DNA of 64,000 nucleotides, taken from assembly GCA_029237695.1 (NCBI GenBank), contig CM055265.1, positions 213,420,506 to 213,484,505 of the forward strand, in the 5' to 3' direction. This document shows positions 45,701-54,440 of the stretch, piece after piece. The DNA comes from Conchocele bisecta. Lineage: Eukaryota; Mollusca; Bivalvia; Lucinida; Thyasiridae. A model generated the notes under the pieces. The model did not search any database, was not told the origin of the DNA, and saw only the letters and a program-made list of their open reading frames with translations. The position numbers and the translations under genes were made by a program. Each line of letters opens with the position of its first letter. The stretch's first letter is position 1.

Positions 45701-48700
45701 TACAAAATGACATCTAAGGGTTAAGTTGTGTTGATCTGATCTTTGAAACACGCCGACACAACAGCAGCACATTTACGATCAATTACTCTACACATATTTA
45801 TTAATGGAATGGAACTTATCTCTCTTATAGCATAGCGGTTTTCACCGCGTTTGATAACAATATTTCTTCCATTTTATTGGTCGGAGAGAAGGTGTGGAAT
45901 CTCAAAAAAAAGGTAACGGAATCCTTATTTACTCAATAAATATGTACTGGCATCACATCAGAATCGTCTCATGTTTTGTCAAACCATGTTTTTATTGTCA
46001 GAAATATTGATGTTTGTCCACATTTGTTCTATTTCTTAATAAAAACATGTTTTGGCAGCACATGAGAATCGTCTCCTAAGACAATTTGTACACATGTTAC
46101 AATTTCGCGAAACGAAAATGAAACATATTCTCAACAAAACATGTTTCGCGTTTTCGCGATCTTGCGCATAGGCCGAGATCGCGAAAACGCGAAGCTGATG
46201 GATCGCGAAATGAAAATTTAACATATTCACAACAAAACATGTTTTGACAGTACTGTGCATATGAGAATCGTCTCCTTTCGCGATCTTGCGCGTAAATCGA
46301 GATCGCGAAAACGCGAATGTGATCGCGAATACAACGTATTCTCAACAAAACATGTTTTGACAGTACTGTGCATATGAGACGATTTTCAATTTTGTCAGCC
46401 ATATATGCACTCCTCTGACCACATTACCTGTACGCTGGCACGGTGATGCGCCGTGGGCTAATACTGTGGGCTAATACCGCCGTACCCACCCATCCACAAC
46501 TACAGTGCAACCTCTCTAAACCGGACACCCTGGGGCACATCCCAGGGCGTCCGGTTTAGAGAGGCTCCACTGTGAACCATGTATATAACTACTTCAAGAC
46601 ACGCGTGGGTGCTTTGTGTTCATGAACAGAAATTATAATCGGAGATAAATGGACACGAACTATGTCAAAATTAAGCACAACTAACTTGTCTCTGTGTTCG
46701 GTTTAGAGAGGTTCGACTGTAGCACATTTGCGACATATCATTTTCGGTCTAGCTGCACACCTGATGGTGTTTACAATCATCAGTCGGTAATCCATTTTCA
46801 CGTGCAAAGTGTAACTGACCTTTACAACTCGCGGAAACGAACATATCAAAACCACGCTATGTAGTCGCTCACGTCATCGAATTGACGCATGCAGCTTGTG
46901 CAGTTTCACATTTGTTTGATTTCTTGATAAAAGCAAGATTTTGCAGCACATCAGAATCGTCTCCTAAGTAAGACGATTCTCATATTTTGTCAAAATATGT
47001 TTTTGTAAAGAAATACCAATATATTCAGGTTTTCTTTTCACATTTGTCCGATGACTTAATAAAACATGTTTTGGCAACACATAAGAATCGTCTCCTTAGA
47101 CGAGTCTAATATTTTGTAAAAACAAAATTGTTTTCACATTTGTTTCATTTCTTAGACCGTGCAAACAATTGACAAATTCAGAAATAACAACTTAATTTGT
47201 GTTTTCGAGTCGGGTTTTATATGGTGGCGAGGAAATACGATCGATTACACACCGTGAAAATCTGAATATGCCTGTTTGATATCTACATCCTACATGATCA
47301 ATATTCTGAATATGCCTGTTTGATATCTACATCTTACATGATCAATATCGGTATGGCCATGGATGTTCGAACATGATTTATTGACAGATATACCAAATCG
47401 ATCCATGCGAAATGCATGTCTACAAGGGTAAAACTGACTTCATTCAATCAAACAATGTACACATTTTCAGAGTGAATTGCCGAGTTTTGCCGCATTCTAC
47501 CGTGTCCATTTTGCCACAAAACGCGGCGGTAAAGGTGCGATAACATGTACATGTACGTTGTACACACTGGAAAGTTTTGCCGAGTTTTGCCGAGGATCGC
47601 CGCGAAACGACCGCGTAAAATTTGCGGAGTTTCTCGCAATATTCCGCGCTAAAGCTAAATTGGTTGCCGCAATTACAAAAAATGTGCGGGTTTCGCGGTG
47701 GCTGTACTGTACATTCAATCACGTGGTCGTGTTTCGGCCAATGAGAATGATTGAAATAATTAGTCATATAATAATACAGATTGATGTTAGTGTTCTGATG
47801 CAATGTAAACAAGTCCACGTTCTGTCCATAGATAACGTCATCTGTATTCATTTTCGAGCATAAAACGTTACCTGATAAATAGAATACCAGTCTACTGTCT
47901 TTCGATATCAAGCCGAGGAATTCCTACACATTTCCTAGCTTCGCCTGATAAACTTGATATCAAAAGACACTAGCCTGGTTTTCTCTATGTCTGGGTCAAT
48001 ACCAGAGGTCGTGGGTTCAATACTTTCATAGTTTGTCCATCCCACTGATCTTTCAGATAGGACTTGAAACCAGGTCCCATCTCTATGTAACCTACGCTGT
48101 TACGGGGACATTAACCCCATTCACTTTCACGTTCAATATTGTGTAGCAAACTCCACAGGCACTTTGTGATATGAACAACAAAAAGCCTCTTTAAATCATA
48201 CACATTTTAACTCTGATATTAAATATCTACAAGGTAGGACATTTGCCATCTTTTCAACCAACGGAAGTGATACTACTGTCTATTCCACGTTTTGCTACCG
48301 ACGATCTTTTGGCCATTAAACACATTGAACCTTTACAATATTTAAATGTAAGTACTTTTTCATCAATAACAAAAAAGTCCCCCTCCCCCAAAAAATTTAT
48401 TTGATGAAATTCCGTCAAATATTGATTTTATTTTCCTATGGGAATTTAAACTGGGGGGTAAAAAATAGATTTTTTAAAATAATTTTGTATTTGTGGACCG
48501 ATTTTCATAAATCTAACTTTTGTTTTCTTAGTTACACCATTTCCAAGCTATCTAGCCAGGTAACGGAGTCAGTTTTCACTTTTTTGTTTGACTTCCCCAA
48601 CCTCTTCCACCTTTCCCCCCCATGTTAAATTCCCATAGGAAAATCTTCTTTTTTTTTCGCTATAAAATATATATTTGATGTAATTTCATTAAACAAACAA

Positions 48701-51700
48701 ATTTAGGGAGGGTGACTTTTGTTATTGGTGAAAAAGTACTTACATTTAACTATTGTTTAGATTAATGTGTTTAATAGCCAAAAGTTTGTCGGCAGAAAAA
48801 CATGGAACAGACAGTAGTGTACCGTAACATGTGCCCTGCTGGTTACGGCCTTCGCGAACGTTACAATTACTGAATTACTGAGCTGGGCCCGACGTAAATA
48901 ATCCACTTCCGTTGGTTGAAAAGATGGCGAGCGTCCTACCTTGTAGATATGGGCCGCGTCATGCGAAAACCGGGCTTAATGACAAAAAAAACATTTTGCA
49001 CTTTTTTGCATATTCTGAATAGCGCATCTTTTAAAAGTCATATACCACAAACAATATCAATGTATCTCAATTATTTTTCATGTTACATGTATTTTTGTAA
49101 CACGTGGTAGAATCGCAAACGACGTTTTAGCTCAATGACGTCGCAATTACGACGTTAACATTAACGGGCGACATCAACGTCAATAAGAACGTTTAAGAGT
49201 AATGGAGTAGTAAACGAATAGGCCTGCCATGTAGGTTGATTTTAAGTAGTATATGTATAATCTTATACTATTAGTGAATAATTGACAAACGACACGTAAC
49301 CTTGGGAAAAGTCAACATTATCTTATGTGTACTTTTTGCACAACTACGAACGCCAAAAATATATGAGCCGCGCCGTGCGAAACCCGGGCTTAATGACAAC
49401 ATGTTCAGTTTTTAATTTTTCGCGTATTCTGAATTGTACATCTTTTAAAAGCCATATTCCTCCAAAATTATCAATGTATCCCAATTATGTTTCATTTTAG
49501 AAGTAGTTTTATGACGCGTGGTAAAAACTTATATGACGTTTTAGATCAATGACGTCGAAATTACCACGTTTTTATCAACGGCGTATACAAGGGGTGTTGG
49601 TCCGGACAAGTCCTATAGATTTGTCATCTTTGATCGCATGTCAACCAAATTTGGATCTCTCGTAGCCTGGCCAAGTGTCTCCCACTAGGCCAAGTCAAAG
49701 TATGAAAATAATGTTTATGGCTCGTGTTGCAGTTGCTACTGTAACGTTATGTTTTGGATTGCGGCCCAAGTAACGTAATTTCGTATGAATAATTTTCAAA
49801 TAAAGCAGAGTGAGGCGTTTTCCTGTTGTTTGCTGCTGTCTGAAATAATTTTGGGGAATAATAGCGACATCATTTAACATTTCGTATGCGACAACATATT
49901 TTAAAGTAGACAGTAGGCCGCTTATAACATTAACTTTGTGATAAAACACGATACCGGGCAGATTTGGTAGCGGGATACCTTATAATTGTCGCCGTGTGTC
50001 TTTCTTGAGGATCGCATTACTATCGCCCGATCTACATTATTATGCAGTCAAGTGATAAACTGATGATTTGATACTACACAAGCACTTTCGACTACAAAAG
50101 CAAGTTTATGACCATCACATTTCCAATTAAGATGTTGATGCATTTATTTTAAATTCAATACAAACCCAGGATATTTATGTCATTATATAGCGGCGTGTCT
50201 ACCTCCATTTATGATAAAATGAGTGGCATTAAATGGCATATCATTCGCTAAGTACTGGATATAATTGTTCAAAAGTCTCAATTTACCAAGATAATAGATG
50301 GTAATATCGTTGACATACACTAGGTTGTTCATATTTAAGATTATTTTGGAATCAAAGTGCAGTGTAAGCGAAGACTTCGCTGATATGTAGCCAGTTAAAT
50401 TATGAGTTCACCATTTTGAATTCATAAGGACAACCGACGAAAAAGAGTAAAAATGTCAAAGAACGACAGTTAGGCGACAATGTACAGCGCCTGAAGCATT
50501 TCTAAGTCATTGATGCTGCGAGGAACTCGTGCAAGTATCCTTGCTATAATATGTTGTCACGACACCATGGCCATAACATCAAACATGTATTCACGTTCAA
50601 TGACGTCACAAATACGTGACGTCAAGTCATGACGTCATAATATGTGTACCGAGGTACAAGGTATCGCGTCTCATATTAGTGAAAGTTTCAGTAAGTTATC
50701 ATTTTCCCTTTTCTGTTCACACTTAATGTTAACTGACACCAGTAAACGTAAATGGGAGGGCAAACTGTGAACTTTTACGGCGACGCTAGACAATTTGAAA
50801 CGTCGTTTTTCCGACGTCGTTTACCGCTTTTCATGACGTTGTCATTAAGCCCGGTTTTCGTATGGCGCGGCCCATATTTAATATCAGAATAAAATTAGGT
50901 ATGATTTGAAAGAGACATTTGTCGTTCATACCATAAAGTGTCAGTGGCAAACTCGGCTATGTTTATCTCCAGGAGCCGAGCCCAGAGGGAGGGGCTGCCA
51001 GACTGTGTGCCTTACTCCTCGACACTCTCGCCGTCATGAAGAGGAAAAGGTGGGTACCCTGCCAGTACTTGTATGTGGCTGTCACTGGACAGGGCTGGCA
51101 GTTTTCTGGATATTTCCTGTCAGACATCACGATTTGAGGCTTCTAATAATTGCAGAAAAATACTAATGTTTCAACATGGGGAGCACACTTTTACGCATTT
51201 GTGGGTGGAAAACTGTTTGTTTAGCCATTTTCCAGATTTGGCTTGAGTAAATTTTCCCACCCCTGCTGGAGAAATGGGTCTTATGGAATTTCTGACCAAT
51301 TGTAGCTCCTGATTAAATAACACACTCCTGTAGCATTCAAGTGCATTGCTGTCTGTATATGTGGCTGTGACTGGAGAAACGGGATTTATGGCACTTCTGG
51401 CCAGTCTTAACTCCTGGGGCCCGTTTCACTAAACATCGTACGACTAAAATGTTCGCAAGTGCAAAATTTGATAGTCTGTAAATTTCACATTAACTATGTT
51501 TTCTTGCAAACAGTTATTGGATTTACATTTATTGAGCATTTATTTTTATTTGACCCCCGGGTCATGGATTAACTAGTTACTTATTTCAGCACCAGTGGCA
51601 GCTGTATTTTGTTGCTGGGGTGTAGAAACAAGCAGCCATTCCTGCCAGGGGTGTTCCAACAGTTCCGCTTCAACACGGCACATATAGAAGGTCGGTCGTC

Positions 51701-52235
51701 CACTTTGCCCCGATATTCCTGCCATTAGTTTTATATCCCTGGTATACGTGGCATGTAGAGGGGTACATAATTTTCACTTTTCCATCTGTCTGTCTGTTTG
51801 TATGTTCGCCTGTCTGTAACGTCCGCATTATTTTAAAGTTTGTGGGCTGTTGTCTCTGCAAACAGTTGTCAAATATTCCCTGTTTGTCCTAAAAGAGGGA
51901 TAAACAGAGATTATCTACCAAGTCGCGCATAAAAACAACCAATCATTCATTTTCGGGTTTATAAGTATTGTGTCGGACAATATATAGAAATACCCACATG
52001 CATTGCTGACATTTGATACAAGTATATTATGAACTTGTACACGGTAATCTATGGTAAAACTGTATTTCTATTAGTACCTTCCTTTCTTCTTTCAGGCTCC
52101 AACCCTTCAAGGCGAGAGTATCGGCTAAAACTGGACAGCCAAGCCATGAAGTTGACCATGGCTTACAATATATCCCCACAGGGCGGTGGTCAGACCTCCT
52201 CACTCGTGTTACAGACCATAGACGTTGTTACCTGA
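36637..52235 (+). CDS. SWSAP1: SWSAP1 homologue (RecA-like ATPase, Shu complex), 5 exons, 5' incomplete
   Basis: SWSAP1 is the ATPase partner of the SWIM-finger protein SWS1/ZSWIM7; the pair supports RAD51 filaments in homologous recombination, acting in the nucleus and notably in meiosis. Five exons with GT/AG sites join in one frame: 36,637-36,795, 41,800-41,914, 50,973-51,049, 51,590-51,690 and 52,096-52,235 (TGA at 52,233-52,235), about 196 codons. Visible features are the Walker A end GKTSLLFQAA, VVVISPRPLTRMP, FQYLSAAADLL, the Walker B strand ILIVDELEHYV, AARLCALLLDTLA, GSCILLLGCR and VFQQFRFNTAHIE. Order and wording match vertebrate SWSAP1 (LLFAAA, FLTRRPLQSMP, RFQYPPS, LLLLDGLEEYL). 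The exon with the start codon and GxxGx of Walker A was not located and may lie upstream or outside the window. Introns of 5.0 and 9.1 kb are full of transposons. Another RAD51 paralogue is possible but fits less well. Confidence 0.8.
36813..37032. mobile_element. Family-2 MITE with TTAA duplication
   Basis: TTAA at 36,809-36,812 and 37,033-37,036 flank CCCTTTCAACACC...GAGTGAAAGGG. The core GTAGATCCAGATGAGCC / GGATCTGCAC is palindromic. Full-length reference copy for the family, and it supplies the empty site for the insertion at 5,087. Positions 37,037-37,475 hold nothing recognised. Confidence 0.75.
37480..37685. mobile_element. Palindromic MITE (family 1)
   Basis: TTAA at 37,476-37,479 precedes CCCTTACTACGTTGAATT. 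Arms contain GTTTTGACAGCACATGAGA and GATTCTCATGTGCTGTCAAA. The right end is eroded (AAGGTTTAAA). Confidence 0.7.
37805..38094. mobile_element. Large foldback MITE (family 3)
   Basis: TGTAGCCTATTTCACCAACA at the left is mirrored by TGTTGATGAAATAGGCTACA at the right, with GCAAAGTATACTT blocks inside both. The centre is a second palindrome (AATTTATTACATTATCACAG / CTGTGATAATGTAATAAATT around 37,915). About 290 bp, no coding. A second copy at 54,441-55,624 is split by an insertion. Confidence 0.8.
38178..38316. repeat. Three tandem 47-bp units
   Basis: TCTGGGTCACAGTTGAATTC and GGAGCCTATTTTAGAGAGCA repeat at 38,178, 38,225 and 38,272 with a single mismatch. Confidence 0.85.
38501..41769 (+). mobile_element. 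Complete rolling-circle-like element in SWSAP1 intron
   Basis: After a T-run the 5' hairpin arms are AGCTCGACTATTC and GAATAAGTAGAGCT. GTCACCCCGGCGTCGG and a ~180-bp monomer array (38,565-40,130) follow, then an AGGTCA-rich array (40,130-41,530), a block with TGGCTGCCAGTGGGGG shared with 8,856-8,905, and the 3' hairpin and CTTG at 41,766-41,769. It ends 30 bp before SWSAP1 exon B. No protein is encoded. Confidence 0.8.
40130..41530 (+). repeat. AGGTCA-rich array, copy 2
   Basis: About ten units, as at 34,235-35,281. Long units have GATTATCAAATGGCTTGGCA and TGATGAGAAGGTGTGTCGC; short ones go from CAAATTGCTAACC straight to the next CACGCACC. Confidence 0.8.
41800..41914 (+). CDS. SWSAP1: SWSAP1 exon B (Walker B)
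   Basis: The acceptor CTGTATTGCAG is preceded by only 30 bp of non-transposon sequence. The exon encodes YLSAAADLLKYCSSVHMKSL then LPDILIVDELEHYVSTLT and ends on a complete codon before GTCAGT. Confidence 0.8.
41915..43146. other. Intron sequence with CGG-rich motifs
   Basis: No gene is seen. Between about 42,290 and 43,080 TTGCCGCAATTG, CAATTGCGGCAAACCGCGG, TTTGCGGCGTTTTG and ATGCGGCGTGTACCGCAT recur in both orientations. Similar wording (GTTTTGCCGAGTTTTGCCG, TTGCCGCAATTAC) recurs at 47,475-47,680. Possibly the ends of an old element. Confidence 0.35.
43147..45048 (-). mobile_element. Rolling-circle-like element with AACCAAAAAACTT subrepeats
   Basis: The left end is CTAGATGGCCGCGGCCTGCATG, a 3' terminus on the minus strand containing a GGCCGCGGCC palindrome. 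The body is eight ~225-bp monomers: AATTTGACCTTGACATTGGG, CACAGGGGCCGCACGG, GAAAATATAGATGATGATAA and CAAGGTAATGGGCAAAGCAG, linked by runs of a 13-bp unit that expand to ~240 bp at 44,720-44,965. The right end has ACGTACGTACGTACG and the hairpin GCGCTTTCCGCAAGTGGGCGC. The same family, inverted and shorter, is at 54,990-55,380. Confidence 0.75.
45225..47130. mobile_element. Cluster of family-1 MITE arms
   Basis: GAGAATCGTCTCC-type cores with AACATGTTTTGRCAGCA arms occur near 45,255, 45,505, 45,965, 46,060, 46,260, 46,365, 46,945 and 47,085. Between some of them are perfect TTCGCGATC-centred hairpins (46,145-46,192; 46,275-46,318). No full TTAA-to-TTAA copy could be delimited, so this looks like repeated nesting and rearrangement. 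Confidence 0.6.
46500..46719. mobile_element. pogo/Tc1-like MITE
   Basis: The outer ends are CAGTGCAACCTCTCTAAACC and GGTTTAGAGAGGTTCGACTG (inverted, two or three mismatches), each next to TA. The left end is also followed at once by its own inverted copy, making a perfect hairpin at 46,500-46,572 around GGGGCACATCCC. TA duplication and CAGT ends fit the Tc1/mariner-pogo group. Confidence 0.65.
47261..47348. repeat. Two tandem 44-bp units
   Basis: TCTGAATATGCCTGTTTGAT starts at 47,261 and again at 47,305, with one mismatch (CATCCTAC / CATCTTAC). Confidence 0.85.
47349..47992. other. Interval with TTGCCGAG motifs
   Basis: Overlapping ORFs of up to 155 codons occur on both strands at 47,444-47,911, but neither translation resembles a known family, and the stretch contains repeated GAGTTTTGCCG and TTCCGCG motifs like those at 42,290-43,080. 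Treated as repeat-derived. Confidence 0.35.
47993..48143 (+). mobile_element. tRNA-derived SINE fragment
   Basis: B-box-like GGTCGTGGGTTCAATAC, then CATAGTTTGTCCATCCCACTG, AGGACTTGAAACCAGGTCCC and a tail GGGACATTAACCCCATTCAC. Matches the tail half of the SINE at 26,190-26,398 in opposite orientation; the A-box region is missing. Confidence 0.6.
48225..48953. mobile_element. ~730-bp foldback element
   Basis: Long inverted arms: CTACAAGGTAGGACATTTGCC with TCTTTTCAACCAACGGAAGTG at 48,229-48,271 mirrors 48,907-48,953. Deeper inside, GGCCATTAAACACATT, AATGTAAGTACTTTTTCA and CAATAACAAAA mirror 48,700-48,795. The right arm has ~75 bp not in the left. The interior matches 31,500-31,835. Confidence 0.75.
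48946..50882. mobile_element. ~1.9-kb element with ~40-bp inverted ends, no gene
   Basis: ATATGGGCCGCGTCATGCG, AAAACCGGGCTTAATGACAA at 48,946-48,985 mirrors 50,835-50,882 (complement reads ATATGGGCCGCGCCATACG). A third, internal copy at 49,363 (ATATGAGCCGCGCCGTGCG) heads a ~415-bp direct duplication of the left part. No ORF of note; many GACGTC motifs. SWSAP1 exon C lies 90 bp beyond the right end. Confidence 0.65.
50601..50637. promoter_or_regulatory. Three perfect CRE sites in 37 bp
   Basis: The palindrome TGACGTCA, the consensus site for CREB/ATF factors, occurs at 50,601-50,608, 50,617-50,624 and 50,630-50,637. Related ATGACGTCG motifs are elsewhere in the same element. Regulatory function is not shown. 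Confidence 0.5.
50973..51049 (+). CDS. SWSAP1: SWSAP1 exon C
   Basis: The acceptor GTTTATCTCCAG leads into EPSPEGGAARLCALLLDTLA then VMKRK. It ends in phase 2 before GTGGGTACC. The start phase matches exon B, and the A..L.ALLLDT helix matches the vertebrate protein. Confidence 0.75.
51590..51690 (+). CDS. SWSAP1: SWSAP1 exon D
   Basis: The acceptor ACTTATTTCAG leads into TSGSCILLLGCRNKQPFLPG then VFQQFRFNTAHIE and ends in phase 1 before GTCGGT. The CILLLGC strand corresponds to the LMVALQTQ strand of vertebrate SWSAP1. Confidence 0.75.
52096..52235 (+). CDS. SWSAP1: SWSAP1 exon E and stop codon
   Basis: A pyrimidine-rich acceptor (CCTTTCTTCTTTCAG) leads into SNPSRREYRLKLDSQAMKLT then MAYNISPQGGGQTSSLVLQT and IDVVT, with TGA at 52,233-52,235. 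No canonical AATAAA is obvious in the ~200 bases that follow before the next repeat. Confidence 0.75.
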
Positions 52236-52446
52236 ATACATGGTCTGGTGCAACACTGGTCACAAAAGCCATCATCTCCATTCCACATGTTCCATAGCAA
52301 AATGGGGGTCGATTGAAGTATTCACCAACGTAGTAGTGTCTGTTCACATAGAGTACACTGAGACATTAATTGTCATACTTTGTTTTAACACTGCGGATTT
52401 GTAGATCGGTACAAACATTGTTGGCCAAATTCAGTCTGTGTATTAT

Positions 52447-54240
52447 TATATCCCCCGTAACGAGTTGTGGGGGGGTATACTGGAGTCGGGTTGTCCATCC
52501 GTCCGTAAACTTAACCAGGGGTTGAAATTTCACTCGCCCAGCTCGCCATGGCGAGTGCTTTTTGTGGCGGTCGAGTACTTTCTACAGGCACTCAACCAGC
52601 TTGGCGAGTGAAAGATTTGGTCAGGATTTTTTTTTCTGAAGAAATTGCCAATTAATTCCATCCATCGATAACGGCCAACAAATGGTATTAATTCAGCGAC
52701 CATTTGTTGTTTACAGTTTACGTCAATTTGCGGGAAGTAAGATTCAAGCAGTGTCTATGTACACGGTTACGGGTAGAATCGCTAGCGATTTTGAACACGG
52801 TCCATATCGGGCAAGTTTAATTCACGGATTATTTGTCGGCTGTACGCGGCCGGGCTAACAAATAATATGACTGCGAGTATAGACTAGTGTATACGCGGCC
52901 ACATATATCGTCTCGTATACAGTTGGGTTAACGCACATTTCAGACGCCGAACATAACGGCTTGGGACGAAACGGTCGGCACCGTGTCCGAAACCATTGAA
53001 TTTAGTAATTAAGGCAGTGCGCAGCGCATGCAAACATAGCCACTATAAATTAAACAAAATCTATGTCACTCAACGCTTATAGAAAATAAGAAGCATGCAA
53101 GCCTCTGAGCAAATTCGCTGCTAAAAACCGTTGTTGAAGAAAAAAACTCGACGAAGTTTATCTCGCGATAAATAATATTTATTTGTTTGTTTATGTTCAT
53201 TTAATACTTAAAATATAAATAACAATAATAGTGAATATGTCTCATACGTTTTGGTAATGATCAAATATATGTAAAAGCTTCTTTTTTTTTTAAATAAGAT
53301 GCAGCATTACAAATACTGGAAATAGCATTTTATTTTTAAAAAAAACTGGGCGAGTAACTTTTTGACCTGGGCAAGTACTTTTTTTTTGTACTTGCCCAGC
53401 TGGGCGAGTGGACAAAAAGGATTGTTTCAACCCCTGTTAACATCAGAGATATATTGTTATAACTTCTATTTCCTTCATCTAAAATGCTTACTATTTCACA
53501 CATGCATTCCTGTAAGGCTCTACTACCATGCTGTGCCAAATTTACGACCGTCCAACCCCCGCTGATCCCAAGGTCAAATACTTAGTCTGTTTACAAAACT
53601 TAACATCAGAGAAATATGTTATAACTTCTATTTCCTTCATCTAAAATGCTTAATATTTCACACATGCATTCCTGTAAGGCTCTACTGCCATGCTGTGCCA
53701 AATCCACGACCATCCAACCTCCGCTGATCCCAAGGTCAAGGTCAAATACTTAGTCTCTTTACAAAACTTAACATCAGAGAAATAAGTTATAACTTCTATT
53801 TCCTTCATTGAAAATTCTTAATATTTCACTTGTGCATTCCTCTAAGGTTGTACTATCATGCTGTGACAAATCTACGACCGTCCAACCCCCACTGATCCCA
53901 AGGTCAAGGTCACATACTTAGTCTCTTTACAAAACTTAACATCAGAGAAAAATGTTTAACTTCTATTTCTTTCATCGAAAATTCTTAATATTTCATGCAT
54001 GCATTCCTCTAAGGCTCTACTATCATGCTGTGACAAATTCCCGCTGATCTCGAGGTCAAGGTCACATACTTAGTCTCTTTACAAAACTTAACATCTGAGA
54101 AATCGGTTATAACTTCTATTTCCTTGTTCGGATCTGCTTCACATTTCACATACGCATTGCTCCAATGAACCTCTACCACCCTGTGACAAATTCACGTTCA
54201 TGCCGCTCCCGCTAAGCCCAGAGTGAAGGTCACAAGCCCA
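52447..54240 (+). mobile_element. Rolling-circle-like element, ~165-bp monomers
   Basis: 5' hairpin ATATCCCCCGTAACGAG / GTTGTGGGGGGGTAT, then GGGTTGTCCATCCGTCCG. After a nested insertion the array resumes with monomers carrying AACTTAACATCAGAGAAAT, AACTTCTATTTCCTTCAT, CACGCATTCCT-like blocks and GCTGATCCCAAGGTCAAGG at about 53,440, 53,595, 53,765, 53,935 and 54,085. The 3' end is not clear: near 54,200 it merges into another family's monomer. Confidence 0.65.
52516..53436. mobile_element. 921-bp hAT-like element with 5-bp duplication
   Basis: Ends are CAGGGGTTGAAA and TTTCAACCCCTG, flanked by TTAAC at 52,511-52,515 and 53,437-53,441; neighbouring monomers read AAACTTAACATCAGAG, giving the empty site. 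Subterminal ACTCGCCCAGCTCGCC and CCCAGCTGGGCGAGTG are inverted. No transposase remains. The 5-bp duplication recalls hAT5-type elements and matches the small element at 5,087-5,240. Confidence 0.75.
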
Positions 54241-54440
54241 CACACTTGGACATTTTTACATATTTTAGGGGTACCTGGGCCCACGCGGGGGGTATTCCGT
54301 AAGCCTCGCTTACTGACCAATCTAGTTGGCCACAGGTTTGTTGCTGAACCAGGACAACCATGTCGACATCTTTCTGCCATTGTGTATTGATCAAGGTGAT
54401 TTTTTGCAAGATAGCTGACTGGCCACTTGGTATTGTGATC
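54241..54440. other. Unassigned interval
   Basis: Includes GTACCTGGGCCCACGCGGGG; no gene or intact terminus is recognised. Confidence 0.35.

Noticed and set aside
47444..47911. 155-codon minus-strand ORF and 128-codon plus-strand ORF
   Set aside because: Open on both strands across a stretch of repeated TTGCCGAG motifs; neither translation shows a known family or splice context.
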